From assembly GCA_003152015.1 (NCBI GenBank), contig PLZF01000031.1, forward strand, positions 614 through 64,613: a stretch of 64,000 nucleotides of DNA. The letters are read 5' to 3'. The notes beneath the pieces were generated by a model. The model was not told the DNA's origin. It did not search any database and saw only the letters and a list, made by a program, of their open reading frames with translations. The position numbers and the translations under genes are program-made. The stretch comes from Acidimicrobiaceae bacterium (GTDB lineage: Bacteria > Actinomycetota > Acidimicrobiia > Acidimicrobiales > RAAP-2). Every line of letters starts with the position of its first letter. Positions within the stretch are counted from its first letter, which is position 1. Below are positions 8,422 through 17,111 of this stretch, piece by piece.

Positions 8422-9680
8422 GACGGCTCTCCAGCCTGGGGCGCACCGCAGTTGTGCTGATTGTGATCGTCGTCGTGGTAGCCGGAGTGTCAGTGATCGA
8501 AAAGACGGTGAACGGGGCGTACAGCGGGAACCACCAGGTGGTCGGCCGCTTCTCCGGTGCCGGGCAGGGCCTTCACGCCGGCTCCGAGGTCGATTACGCC
8601 GGCGTACAGGTCGGAAAGGTCTCGTCCATCTCACTGATGGACCGGGCGGCCCAGGTGGCGCTGAGCCTGTATCCGACCTTTCACTTTCCGGCCGATGGGA
8701 CCGCCACCATTCAGCCCCAGAACCTGTTCGGAGCCGACGAGGTCAACATCACCTCGCCCACCGGCCGACGAGGCCCATCGCTGAGGCCCGGGTCCACCAT
8801 CCCCCACACCAAAGTGGCAAGCGAGCTCACTGATCTGCTGGCGGTGGCCGACCCCCTGCTCCAGCAGGTGGACACCACCGACCTGTCGCTCACCGTGTCC
8901 GAGTTGAACCAGGCCACCAACGGCGCCGGTGCCCAGATCGCCGCCGGGATCACCGAAGGATCCAAGCTGGGGACGCTGCTGAGCGCCACCCTCGGTGCCC
9001 AACTCACCGCCCTCGACTCGCTGTCGGCCTTTTCTGCCGCTCTGGTGCCCGCCGCCCCACAGCTGAATACCGTCTCGCAGTCCGCCAATGCGGCCCTGCC
9101 GGCCATCAACCGGGCCCAGGACGACTTCCAGCGCCTGTTGGAGTCGATCAACCCGTTGGCAGAGAACCTGGCCCAGTTCCTCAGCCTGTACCACCCTGAT
9201 ATCGCCACAATGTTGACCACCGGCGACAACGTGACCCGGGTGCTCATCACCCATCAGGCCAATATCGAGCAGACGGTGAGTGGGCTCTACCACTACGTCT
9301 ACAAGTTCGCCGCCGCTCCGGCGGACACCCTTCCGGACGGATCGAGAATCGGCTACTTCCAGAACTTCATCAACTTCTCCGACGTGAACAACCTAGTCTG
9401 CAGCCTGATCGCCCCGGCCAGCGGTGGCCTTGCCGCTCTGGCCCCGCTGCAGGCGGCCCTGGGCAGCGCCGGCAGTTCGTTCGACTGCTCGTCCCAGATG
9501 TCCACGTTCAAGACGTTGAACCCGCCGGCGACCACCGTCCCCATCGCAACCTCCACCGCTCAACAGGGCTCCAAAGTGGCCCAGCAGGTCTACCAGGCCC
9601 TCGGGACCCCCCAGGCGCCCGCGTCGTCCCAGCCCCAGTCCCTCGGTGGCTACCTCTCCATGTTGCTCGGTGGCCACTGA
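8418..9680 (+). CDS. mceA: MCE-family lipid-binding protein A
   Basis: 420-residue periplasm-facing protein anchored by an N-terminal helix (AVVLIVIVVVVAGVSVI, about residues 11-27). The MCE domain follows: VVGRFSGAGQGLHAGSEV, DYAGVQVGKVSSI, then TIQPQNLFGADEVNI, the strand pattern of MCE/MlaD domains. The rest is a mostly helical region expected to form the tunnel-forming needle of actinobacterial Mce hexamers, ending in a short Ala/Pro/Gln-rich tail. The 540-residue ORF in the track starts inside yrbEB; I use ATG 8418, which overlaps the yrbEB stop as ATGA. First of six consecutive MCE genes; order identifies it as the A subunit. The transported lipid cannot be told from sequence. Confidence 0.92.
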   Translation: MRRLSSLGRTAVVLIVIVVVVAGVSVIEKTVNGAYSGNHQVVGRFSGAGQGLHAGSEVDYAGVQVGKVSSISLMDRAAQVALSLYPTFHFPADGTATIQPQNLFGADEVNITSPTGRRGPSLRPGSTIPHTKVASELTDLLAVADPLLQQVDTTDLSLTVSELNQATNGAGAQIAAGITEGSKLGTLLSATLGAQLTALDSLSAFSAALVPAAPQLNTVSQSANAALPAINRAQDDFQRLLESINPLAENLAQFLSLYHPDIATMLTTGDNVTRVLITHQANIEQTVSGLYHYVYKFAAAPADTLPDGSRIGYFQNFINFSDVNNLVCSLIAPASGGLAALAPLQAALGSAGSSFDCSSQMSTFKTLNPPATTVPIATSTAQQGSKVAQQVYQALGTPQAPASSQPQSLGGYLSMLLGGH

Positions 9681-10876
9681 TGGCGCGCTTGCGGTTGCGT
9701 CGGCGCTCCTCGGGTCGCAAAGGCCACCTGGGCACGTTGCTCAAATTCGGCATCTTCACCGGCATCAGCCTCGTCCTGCTGGTGGCACTGGCCATTCGGG
9801 TGGGGAACATCTCTCTGTTCACCCATCGGACCACCTACCAGGCCCAGCTGGCCGACGTCACCGGGTTGCACCCCAACAACGACGTGAAGATCGCCGGAGT
9901 CACCGTGGGTCAGGTGACCGGTATCGCCGTCCAACGTGACCATGCCCTGGTGACCTTTTCGGTCAACAACTCGGTGCACCTGCGCTCGAGTACCAAGTCC
10001 GGACTTCAGCAGAACAACGTCCTCGGCCAGCAATTCCTCTACCTGTATCCGGGATCGACCGGAGCCGACATCCGGGCCGGTGGCGTGATCCCGCTTTCCC
10101 AGTCCATCTCCAACCCCGGGGTGGGCGCCTTTCTGAACGCGCTCGGCCCATTTTTGTCGGCCGTCAACCCGGCCCAGGCCAATACCTTTGTCCAGAGCGT
10201 GCTGGCTGCCCTGCAGGGAAACCAGGACAAGGTCGACCAGCTCATCAACGACTCGGCCACCGTCTCCCAAACTGTCGGCTCGCTCGACACCCAGGTCGGA
10301 CAAGTGATCAGCGCCCTCGATCAGGTACTCACCGCGCTGGCCCAGCGCAGTTCCGACGTCGGGACCCTGCTCGACAATCTGCAGACGGTCTCCCAGACGC
10401 TTGCCTCCCATAACGACCTCCTCGACACGGTGGTGACCAATCTCTCCAAGTTCACCGGGGAGATCGCCGGAGTAGTCCAGTCCAACCAGGGCAACCTGGC
10501 CCAGACCATCAGCGACCTGCAGTCGGTGACCTCAGTGGTCCAGGACCACGAGCAGAACCTGGCCGCCGGGCTGTCCACCCTGGGGTCCGGATTCAATCCG
10601 TATTTGCTCATCTCCAACTACGGAGAGTGGTTCCAGGTGAAGTCGGTCTATACCTGCATGGCCGCAGAGACCAGTTGCTCCTACAACAACGGGGGCAACC
10701 CGCCGGCCGGTTCAGGAACCTTTGGCAACGCCCCTCCGTCGTCGGGCGGGGCCAGCACCGGAACGTCGAGTGCCTCGACCCCGTCGAGTCCGTCGAGTCC
10801 GTCGAATGCCTCAAGCGTGGGGACCTCGCCGGCGGCCATGCTCCAGATGGTGGCCGGGGCCGGAGGTCAGCCGTGA
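9680..10876 (+). CDS. mceB: MCE-family lipid-binding protein B
   Basis: 398 residues. A basic N-terminus (RLRLRRRSSGRK) precedes an anchor helix (FGIFTGISLVLLVALAIRV, about 24-42). The MCE domain reads YQAQLADVTGLHPNNDVKI, AGVTVGQVTGI, HALVTFSVNNS and NNVLGQQFLYLYPG. A long helical segment with Gln/Leu/Thr heptad-like spacing follows (about 150-320), then a Ser/Gly/Pro-rich C-terminal tail including PSSPSSPS, typical of disordered ends in Mce proteins. It shares one base with the mceA stop (TGATG) and overlaps mceC by four bases. Confidence 0.92.
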   Translation: MARLRLRRRSSGRKGHLGTLLKFGIFTGISLVLLVALAIRVGNISLFTHRTTYQAQLADVTGLHPNNDVKIAGVTVGQVTGIAVQRDHALVTFSVNNSVHLRSSTKSGLQQNNVLGQQFLYLYPGSTGADIRAGGVIPLSQSISNPGVGAFLNALGPFLSAVNPAQANTFVQSVLAALQGNQDKVDQLINDSATVSQTVGSLDTQVGQVISALDQVLTALAQRSSDVGTLLDNLQTVSQTLASHNDLLDTVVTNLSKFTGEIAGVVQSNQGNLAQTISDLQSVTSVVQDHEQNLAAGLSTLGSGFNPYLLISNYGEWFQVKSVYTCMAAETSCSYNNGGNPPAGSGTFGNAPPSSGGASTGTSSASTPSSPSSPSNASSVGTSPAAMLQMVAGAGGQP

Positions 10877-12144
10877 AGGCGTTCACCGATCGCAATCCGC
10901 GCCGCATCGGCCTGGTGATGCTCATCGTTACGGCAGTGGCCGTTGTGTCGGTGTTCACCTTCAACCAGAACACCTTTTCCTCGGGATACAGGGTGAAGGC
11001 CACGTTTTCCAACGCCGCCGGGCTGGGCCCCAATGCCAGCGTGCTCCTGGCCGGGGTGAATATCGGCAAAGTGAGCGCCGTGCACCTCAATGGCAATCAC
11101 GTGACGGTAGACATGACAGTCGACCAGGGAGTGGTGCTGCCGAGCGATACCACCGCGGCCATCAGCGTGGAAACTCTTCTCGGCCAGTTGGTGGTGGACC
11201 TGAAACCGATCAACGGATGGAGCCATCCGTTACACAATGGGGCGCTGTTGACCAACACCAGTGTCCCGGTCGAGTTCCAAAATATTCAGAACGAAGCGGG
11301 CGGGTTGCTGACCAAATCCGACGCCTCCGCCATCAACCAGCTCATCCAGTCCTTGGCGGCGATCACCCAGGGCAAGCAACAGCAGGTGGCACAGATCGTC
11401 AACGGCCTGAATGGGTTCACCGGGGTGATCAACCAACGCCAAACCCAGGTGAGCCAACTCATCGACGCGGCCAACACCCTGTCCCAGTCGGTGGCCAACC
11501 ATGACACCCAACTGGGCTCGGCCATTGACAATCTCTCCACGGTGATCAACGGATTGGCCCAACGAGGAACCGATCTCGGCAACCTCATCGACAACACCCA
11601 GCAAGCTTCCGGTCAGATCAACACATTGGTCACCAACAATCGCCCACAGCTCCAGGCGCTGGTGGTCCAACTCCAGTCGGTGCTCGGGGTCCTCTCCAAA
11701 CACCAGCTGGACCTGGCCCAGGGAATCTCGAGCGCGGCATCAGCCATCACCGGGTTTTCCTCCATCGGCTATTCGGGGTCGCCGGCGACCCCGGTGAGCT
11801 GGGGCAATATCTATTTCAACACGATCGGCTCCTCCCCACTGGACGGGGTCCTGGGTAGCTGTGGAACATTCGACCTGGTCCTGACCCAGGCGTTGGGCCC
11901 CGACCCCCTCCCCTGCAGCCAGCAGAACGGGCCGTTGATCAGCGACCCGGGGGCCACGCCGCCGGCCACCGGCGCCACCACCGCACCCAAAGCGGCGGGG
12001 ACCAACTCCAACACCTCCGCGCCATTATCTGCCGGTAACGGGATCGCCGGCATCCTGGGTCTGCCGAACCTTGGATCTCAGCCGAGCTCATCGGGCTCGG
12101 GTAGCGCCGGCCTGCTTCCCTCGCCGCTCGGGGGGGGGTCGTGA
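10873..12144 (+). CDS. mceC: MCE-family lipid-binding protein C
   Basis: 423 residues, starting on GTG 10873, which overlaps the mceB stop as GTGA; the track ORF is 82 residues too long. Anchor helix IGLVMLIVTAVAVVSVFTF, then the MCE domain (VKATFSNAAGLGPNASVLL, AGVNIGKVSAV, VDMTVDQGVVLPSD, TLLGQLVVDLKP). The central region is rich in Gln/Asn/Leu helices (INQRQTQVSQLIDAANTL). The C-terminal tail is Gly/Ser/Pro-rich and ends in LPSPLGGGS, encoded by a run of nine G residues just before the stop. That run also sits where a ribosome-binding site for mceD would be expected. Confidence 0.92.
   Translation: MKAFTDRNPRRIGLVMLIVTAVAVVSVFTFNQNTFSSGYRVKATFSNAAGLGPNASVLLAGVNIGKVSAVHLNGNHVTVDMTVDQGVVLPSDTTAAISVETLLGQLVVDLKPINGWSHPLHNGALLTNTSVPVEFQNIQNEAGGLLTKSDASAINQLIQSLAAITQGKQQQVAQIVNGLNGFTGVINQRQTQVSQLIDAANTLSQSVANHDTQLGSAIDNLSTVINGLAQRGTDLGNLIDNTQQASGQINTLVTNNRPQLQALVVQLQSVLGVLSKHQLDLAQGISSAASAITGFSSIGYSGSPATPVSWGNIYFNTIGSSPLDGVLGSCGTFDLVLTQALGPDPLPCSQQNGPLISDPGATPPATGATTAPKAAGTNSNTSAPLSAGNGIAGILGLPNLGSQPSSSGSGSAGLLPSPLGGGS
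12130..12138 (+). repeat. G9 homopolymer at the mceC/mceD junction
   Basis: Nine consecutive G residues encode the last glycines of MceC and lie two bases before the GTG start of mceD. A change of one base in length would alter the MceC stop and the mceC-mceD overlap. It could be a slippage-prone tract or simply a weak point of sequencing. Confidence 0.85.
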
Positions 12145-13517
12145 GACGCCGGGTCATCACGTTCACGGCTGTCGCCGTGGCGGTGGTCATCGCCGCCGTC
12201 TCGGTCACCGTGCTACGCTCCACACCCTCCTATCGGATGCGAGCGGTCTTCGCCAGCGCCAACGGGCTGTTTCCCGGGAACTCCGTCGAAATGCTGGGCG
12301 CCCCCGTGGGTGTCGTGACCGACGTTGTCAACACCGGCGACACCGTCCTGGTGACCATGAAGGTCCAGAAGCAGTTTCCGATACCGGCCGCAGTGCAGGC
12401 AGCGCTGGTGTCGCCCCAGGTGCTCGGCGAGCCCTCCATCGAGCTGTCCCCCGGGTACATCGGTGGGCCCACCATGGCGCCGGGCCAGACCATTCCCGAG
12501 TCGCGGACCATGGTTCCGGTGTCGACTGATCAACTCCTCAAGGACGTCCAGAGCTTCCTGTCCCAGATCAATCCCCAAGCCACCGGCGATCTGATCACCA
12601 ATCTCTCCCAGGATCTGACCGGCCAGGGCGCCGGGCTCAACCAACTGTTGGGGAACGCGGCGGGCACCATCCAACTGCTGGCCCAAAAAGGGAACAGCCT
12701 CGGCCAGCTCACCAGCTCGTTGGCTCAGATCACCGCCACCCTGCAGAGCCGTACCAGCACCCTCTCCAACCTGATCCGGGACTACAACACCGTGTCGTCC
12801 GTTGTGGCTTCCCATCAGAGCCAGTTGGGGACAGCCATCACCGATCTGGCCGGTGCCACTAATCAACTCTCCAACTTCTTAGGGCCAAATCTGGTGCCGC
12901 TGGAAAACGACGTGGCCGGCATCACCCAGGTGGGGCGCACGGTGTCGGGCAATCTCGCCAACCTCGACACACTGCTCAACTCCACCAATCTGCTCTTTGC
13001 CGCAGCCGGGCGCGGCTACGACCCCTCCCACAACTGGCTCAACCTGAACCTGGCCCTACCGGCCGGTGCCAATGGCTCATTGGTATCCGGTCTCATCCGC
13101 GACCGGCTGGCCGGCATCTGTCGCCGCCTGGATGCCAATCACTCTCAAGGCCTGCCCGCCGCGACGATCCAGACTCTGGTCAGCTGTGGCGATCCCAACT
13201 CCGGATTCTTCAATCCGCTGTTGGCGATCATCCCGTCGATCCTGGACACGCTGACCAGTGGGCCCGGAGGGGGTCCATCGGCCACCGCCCTGGCGGCCCT
13301 GATCGCCAAAGGAATGACCATGATCCCCGGAGCCGCCGACATCCAGGCTCCAGCCACCGCGGCCCCGCCCGCACCGACCGCATCGACGACCCCGCCAGCA
13401 CCGTCTCTTTCCACGCCGGGAGCCTCACAACTCGCACCCATGCCCCCGGTGCAAAGTTCCCCGTCATCCGGCGGCGGGCTGGGTGGGCTATTCAAGGGCC
13501 TCCTGGGGGGTCTCTGA
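12141..13517 (+). CDS. mceD: MCE-family lipid-binding protein D
   Basis: 458 residues, GTG start overlapping the mceC stop by four bases. Anchor helix VITFTAVAVAVVIAAVSVTVL (about 4-24), MCE domain (MRAVFASANGLFPGNSVEML, GAPVGVVTDVVN, VTMKVQKQFPIP, VLGEPSIELSPGY). The helical region has repeated Gln/Leu motifs (LLAQKGNSLGQLTSSLAQI). Residues from about 380 onward are a long Ala/Pro/Thr-rich low-complexity tail ending in GGGLGGLFKGLLGGL, a feature also seen in mycobacterial MceD-type proteins. Two cysteines in the second half (LAGICRRL and LVSCGDPN) could form a disulfide (inference). Confidence 0.92.
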   Translation: MRRRVITFTAVAVAVVIAAVSVTVLRSTPSYRMRAVFASANGLFPGNSVEMLGAPVGVVTDVVNTGDTVLVTMKVQKQFPIPAAVQAALVSPQVLGEPSIELSPGYIGGPTMAPGQTIPESRTMVPVSTDQLLKDVQSFLSQINPQATGDLITNLSQDLTGQGAGLNQLLGNAAGTIQLLAQKGNSLGQLTSSLAQITATLQSRTSTLSNLIRDYNTVSSVVASHQSQLGTAITDLAGATNQLSNFLGPNLVPLENDVAGITQVGRTVSGNLANLDTLLNSTNLLFAAAGRGYDPSHNWLNLNLALPAGANGSLVSGLIRDRLAGICRRLDANHSQGLPAATIQTLVSCGDPNSGFFNPLLAIIPSILDTLTSGPGGGPSATALAALIAKGMTMIPGAADIQAPATAAPPAPTASTTPPAPSLSTPGASQLAPMPPVQSSPSSGGGLGGLFKGLLGGL

Positions 13518-13518
13518 G

Positions 13519-14580
13519 ATGACCTGTCCTCGCAAGCTCCTCAATGCCCTGATCCGTGCCATCTCAGACGTCGGGCGATTCGCTGCGGTGTCTCTGGGCC
13601 GGAGGGGTCAACGTCTCGCTCTGGTTGTGCTGGTCGGGAGTGGTCTGGCCCTCACCGGATGCAACCTCCCCTTCACCGGTCAACCGCCCCTCACCGCGTC
13701 GGCGGTGTTCAGCGACGTCGCCGATCTGGCCAATGGGGCATCGGTGGAGATGGCCGACATCCCGGTGGGTCGCGTAACCTCCATCACCCTCCGTGGCACC
13801 CAGGCCCGGGTCACCATGGTGCTCAACCGGTCCGCCGACATTCCCCAGAACGTGTCAGCCCAGCTGCGGCGAACCTCCCTCCTGGGTGAGCGGTTCATCG
13901 ATCTCATCCCCGACAGAGCGCTCCCGGGCGGTCCATTCCCCAACGGTGAGGTCATCGGCGATACGTCGGTGCAACCCGGTATCCAAGAGCTCCTCTCGTC
14001 GGGGGCATCGGTGATCGGGGCAATCAACAGCACCGAGTTGGCCAACCTGGTGGCCACTCAAGCCCAGGGATTTGCCGGTCAGGGTCAGAACCTGCGCCAA
14101 CTGCTCGACAGTCTGAGCACGGTGGTCCACGGCTACTCCGGACGAACAGCCACCATTCAGTCCCTCATCACCAACGTGGATCAGCTCAGCTCGACCCTGG
14201 CGCCAGAGGCATCCCAAAATGCACAGGCAATTACCACGCTGTCCCAGACCACCGGGGTACTGGCCAACCAATCGGCCCGCTTGGACACTCTGCTCCAGTC
14301 CCTCAATGACCTGTCCGTCCAGAGCCGGAACATCCTGGAGTCCTACACGCCACAGATCAACTATGAGTTGTCCGGGTTGGCATCGACAGCACAGGCCCTG
14401 CAGGTAAGCGAGGGCGCCCTCGGGAACTTCCTCAATTTCCTGCCCGGCCACAACGCCGCCCTGGTCGAGCTCACTCGGGACAACCAGTTGCAGATCCTCT
14501 CCGACATCATCGTGTGCGGCCTGCCCGGCGGCGGATCCAATTCGGCCATCCCGTCACAGACATGCGCGGGATCGAAATGA
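13519..14580 (+). CDS. mceE: MCE-family lipoprotein E
   Basis: 353 residues starting at ATG 13519, one base after the mceD stop. The N-terminus has a basic region, a hydrophobic stretch (LALVVLVGSGLALTGC) and a lipobox LTGC, so it is exported and lipid-anchored at about Cys48. The MCE domain follows (LTASAVFSDVADLANGASVEM, ADIPVGRVTSI, LLGERFIDLIPD). Having the lipoprotein at the fifth MCE position is exactly the order of the mycobacterial mce operons (MceE/Lpr). The signal region is longer than average, with about 30 residues before the hydrophobic core. The stop overlaps mceF as ATGA. Confidence 0.92.
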   Translation: MTCPRKLLNALIRAISDVGRFAAVSLGRRGQRLALVVLVGSGLALTGCNLPFTGQPPLTASAVFSDVADLANGASVEMADIPVGRVTSITLRGTQARVTMVLNRSADIPQNVSAQLRRTSLLGERFIDLIPDRALPGGPFPNGEVIGDTSVQPGIQELLSSGASVIGAINSTELANLVATQAQGFAGQGQNLRQLLDSLSTVVHGYSGRTATIQSLITNVDQLSSTLAPEASQNAQAITTLSQTTGVLANQSARLDTLLQSLNDLSVQSRNILESYTPQINYELSGLASTAQALQVSEGALGNFLNFLPGHNAALVELTRDNQLQILSDIIVCGLPGGGSNSAIPSQTCAGSK

Positions 14581-15929
14581 TCACCCGCCGGATCATCGTC
14601 AACCTCTTCGCATTCTTCGGCGTCGCCGTCCTGTTGATCGTGCTCGGTCTGATCAACCTCTTGGGCAACCCATTCCAATCGTCGATGCCGGTGTCGGCAC
14701 TCCTCCCCAACGCCTACGGGGTCTATTCCAACTTTTCGGTGACGCTCAACGGGGTCCAAGTCGGGTCGGTGCGTTCGGTCTCCCTCACCCCGACCGGGGC
14801 ACGGGTGGACATGGCCATCGACCATGGGGTGAAGATCCCCGGTGACGTGGCCGCCCAGGTTGAGATCGCCAATACCTTGGGCGAACAGCAGATCGACCTG
14901 GTGCCTCAGCATGGGGGCACCGCCCCTCCGCTGGTGGCGGGAGCCCAGATTCCGGTCTCGACCGGCGGAGCGCCGGCTGACATCGGACAGGTCATCGCCA
15001 CTGCCACCCAGTTCCTGAAGGCCATTCCGGTCAACGACCTCAACAACCTGCTCCACCAGACGGCGGTGGCCCTCAACGGTCGTGGTGCGGATGTCCACAC
15101 CATCATCACGTCGGGGACACAGTTCGCGCAGGAGTTCCTGGCCTATCAACAGGCGTTCAAGTCCCTGCTGGCCAGCAGCCCGCCGGTGCTCGACTCGGTG
15201 ACCGCATCAGCTCCGCAGCTCACCACCGCCCTCGCCAATACCGCGGTGATGCTGAATGTGTTGTCCAATCGGCAAGGGGACTTCTTGAATCTCCTCCACA
15301 GCGGCAGTGATGCATCCCAACTCTTCAATCAGCTCGTGGTGGCCGAACGTCCGAACCTGGCGTGTTTGGTGCACGACCTGGGCGCCACCACCACCAACCT
15401 GTCCCAGCCCACCAACCTCAACAATCTGGCCACCGACTTGGCCACCAACCGGCAGTTCTTCGGAGCCATCGATGGGTTGGCGCCAATGGGTCCCGCTCGG
15501 CAGTTGACGGCCAGCGAACCGGCTCGTACCAACCAGTTATGGCTGCGGACCCGCCTCCTTTTCCCCCCAGTGACCTCACCGGCCGCGGTCGCTTACTCAC
15601 CTCCCCGCACGCTTTCCCCCATTATCCCGGCCGCCGGATGTTCCACCGAATTCGGCAACGGCGTGAGCGCCGCCTCCCAGCCCGGGTTTGTTCCTGCCGC
15701 ACCGGTCGCCATTGACACCCCCCCGGCGGCAGCATCCCAGGTGCGTGGGGGGGGGACTCCGATAGCGGGTTCCCCCCTCACCACGACGACCGCCTCCAGC
15801 CACAAGCAGTCCCCCTACCCACCGGCGCCGACGACGGTGCTGCCGCTAATGGGTGCAGCGATACTGTTACAAAGCCCGGTCAGGCGCCGCCTGCGGAATC
15901 GGCACCGTCGACAGGAGACGACTGAATGA
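14577..15929 (+). CDS. mceF: MCE-family lipid-binding protein F
   Basis: 450 residues, ATG overlapping the mceE stop. Anchor helix IIVNLFAFFGVAVLLIVLGL (about 6-25), then an MCE domain (GVYSNFSVTLNGVQVGSVRSV, DMAIDHGVKIPGDV, NTLGEQQIDLVPQ) and the helical tunnel region. The C-terminal 90 residues are Pro/Ala/Ser/Thr-rich, include a G9 tract in the DNA, and finish with a weak hydrophobic stretch (TVLPLMGAAILL) and a basic end (RRRLRNRHRR). The end is unusual for MceF and might be a second membrane contact or the result of a frame change in the low-complexity region. It overlaps the next gene by four bases. Confidence 0.9.
   Translation: MITRRIIVNLFAFFGVAVLLIVLGLINLLGNPFQSSMPVSALLPNAYGVYSNFSVTLNGVQVGSVRSVSLTPTGARVDMAIDHGVKIPGDVAAQVEIANTLGEQQIDLVPQHGGTAPPLVAGAQIPVSTGGAPADIGQVIATATQFLKAIPVNDLNNLLHQTAVALNGRGADVHTIITSGTQFAQEFLAYQQAFKSLLASSPPVLDSVTASAPQLTTALANTAVMLNVLSNRQGDFLNLLHSGSDASQLFNQLVVAERPNLACLVHDLGATTTNLSQPTNLNNLATDLATNRQFFGAIDGLAPMGPARQLTASEPARTNQLWLRTRLLFPPVTSPAAVAYSPPRTLSPIIPAAGCSTEFGNGVSAASQPGFVPAAPVAIDTPPAAASQVRGGGTPIAGSPLTTTTASSHKQSPYPPAPTTVLPLMGAAILLQSPVRRRLRNRHRRQETTE
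15747..15755 (+). repeat. G9 homopolymer in the 3' part of mceF
   Basis: Nine consecutive G residues encode RGGG in the low-complexity tail of MceF, about 175 bases before the stop. A C7 run lies about 25 bases upstream. A one-base change would give a different, unrelated C-terminus. Confidence 0.85.
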
Positions 15930-16786
15930 CGGAGAAGCAGGACCGCAAGGCCTACAAAGTGTCAGTGGTCGACCGCGATACCGGAAGTACCCGGCCCAGT
16001 CGTCGGACCTCCGGTGCGGCGGCCCCTTCCGGATCGTCGGAGGCCGACAAGGCCGATGACGCCGACGCCAAGGACGCCGGCAATGGCAACGCCGATGCGG
16101 CCGACGTGGCCGATGCGGCCGACGCCGGGACGCCGGGAGCCGTAGAGAAACGTGTCGGACCGGGCGATAGCGGAACGCCGGCCACAGGAGGGCGCCGTTG
16201 GCCGCCTCGAACCTTGGGGCGGAAGGGCCGGGTGGTGCTGTGGTGCATCGCCATCCTCGGAGTGATCGGAACCGCGGTGTTCGGTTACGAATGGGCGTCG
16301 CTGAATGGCCAACTCGGACAACAAGCCCAGGTGCGCGCCGTGACGAGTAATTTCCTGACAGCCCTGACCAATTTCGACTCCAAGAACGTCGACGCCGACT
16401 TCAACCGCATCCAGAGCTACGCCACCGGGGACTTTGCCAAGCAGTCGAACCAGTTCTTCGGATCAACCATCCGTAGCCAGCTCGAGGCCGCCCTGGCTTC
16501 GTCTCGCGGTCAGATCCGCAGCCAGTACGTGCAGTCGATCAACGGCACCAACGCCACCGTGTACTCGGTTGTCGACCAGACGTACATCAACGACAAGATG
16601 AAGTCGCCGTCCGCCGATGAGCTCCGGATCGTCACCGACCTCACCTTGCAGGGATCCACCTGGAAGGTATCCAACGTGACGGTGCTCAATAACAGTGGCA
16701 CCGGCTCGAGTAGCTCGACCGGATCCACTCCATCGACGAGCACGAGCACGCCCACGAGTACTCCGACCAGCACGAGTACTCCGTAA
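15926..16786 (+). CDS. MCE-associated membrane protein (Mam/Mas type)
   Basis: 286 residues, last gene of the mce operon, overlapping mceF by four bases (ATGA). The first 95 residues are hydrophilic and low-complexity (DADAKDAGNGNADAADVADA), then come a basic patch, one transmembrane helix (VLWCIAILGVIGTAVFGYEW, about 108-127) and a compact alpha/beta domain of about 125 residues (VRAVTSNFLTALTNFDSKN through STWKVSNVTVLN), the pattern of Mce-associated membrane proteins that follow mceF in mycobacteria and may stabilise the complex. It ends with a Ser/Thr/Pro repeat tail (TSTPTSTPTST). Assignment rests on topology and position, not on a sequence signature. Confidence 0.8.
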   Translation: MTEKQDRKAYKVSVVDRDTGSTRPSRRTSGAAAPSGSSEADKADDADAKDAGNGNADAADVADAADAGTPGAVEKRVGPGDSGTPATGGRRWPPRTLGRKGRVVLWCIAILGVIGTAVFGYEWASLNGQLGQQAQVRAVTSNFLTALTNFDSKNVDADFNRIQSYATGDFAKQSNQFFGSTIRSQLEAALASSRGQIRSQYVQSINGTNATVYSVVDQTYINDKMKSPSADELRIVTDLTLQGSTWKVSNVTVLNNSGTGSSSSTGSTPSTSTSTPTSTPTSTSTP

Positions 16787-17111
16787 GGAACCTCCGGCAC
16801 CCGCACATCGTCGGGTTCGGGAAAATCGTCACGCACAAGACGGTGAGGCGAACGCCTTCATGAAGAGAACTGACGCGCCCCGCCTGAGGTGGATCCCGTG
16901 CGGGCGCCGTTGCCCGACCGAGCCATCCCCGGGCGGGCAACGCGTCCCGTTCCCCTCACACCGGTCCCATCGTCCCGGTTCCCCGTTTCAAATACATATA
17001 TCGACAGGTCCATCCCATTAACTGAGGGCCAATCTGAAATTTATTGGGATCGGCCACGGAGCGTGTTCAGCAGGCACCAACTGGACGAAGATTTCGCGCA
17101 AATAGTGACCA
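16787..17111. other. Convergent intergenic region, 325 bp, no gene seen
   Basis: The region separates the end of the mce operon from the end of the HAD gene. It has an inverted repeat GTTGCCCG / CGGGCAAC (16909-16916 and 16934-16941) with a 17-base loop, which might act as a weak terminator, and an AT-rich patch (about 16985-17045) unlike the surroundings, including CCAAT/ATTGG arms. No ORF in it looks real and I see no RNA gene. Confidence 0.5.
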
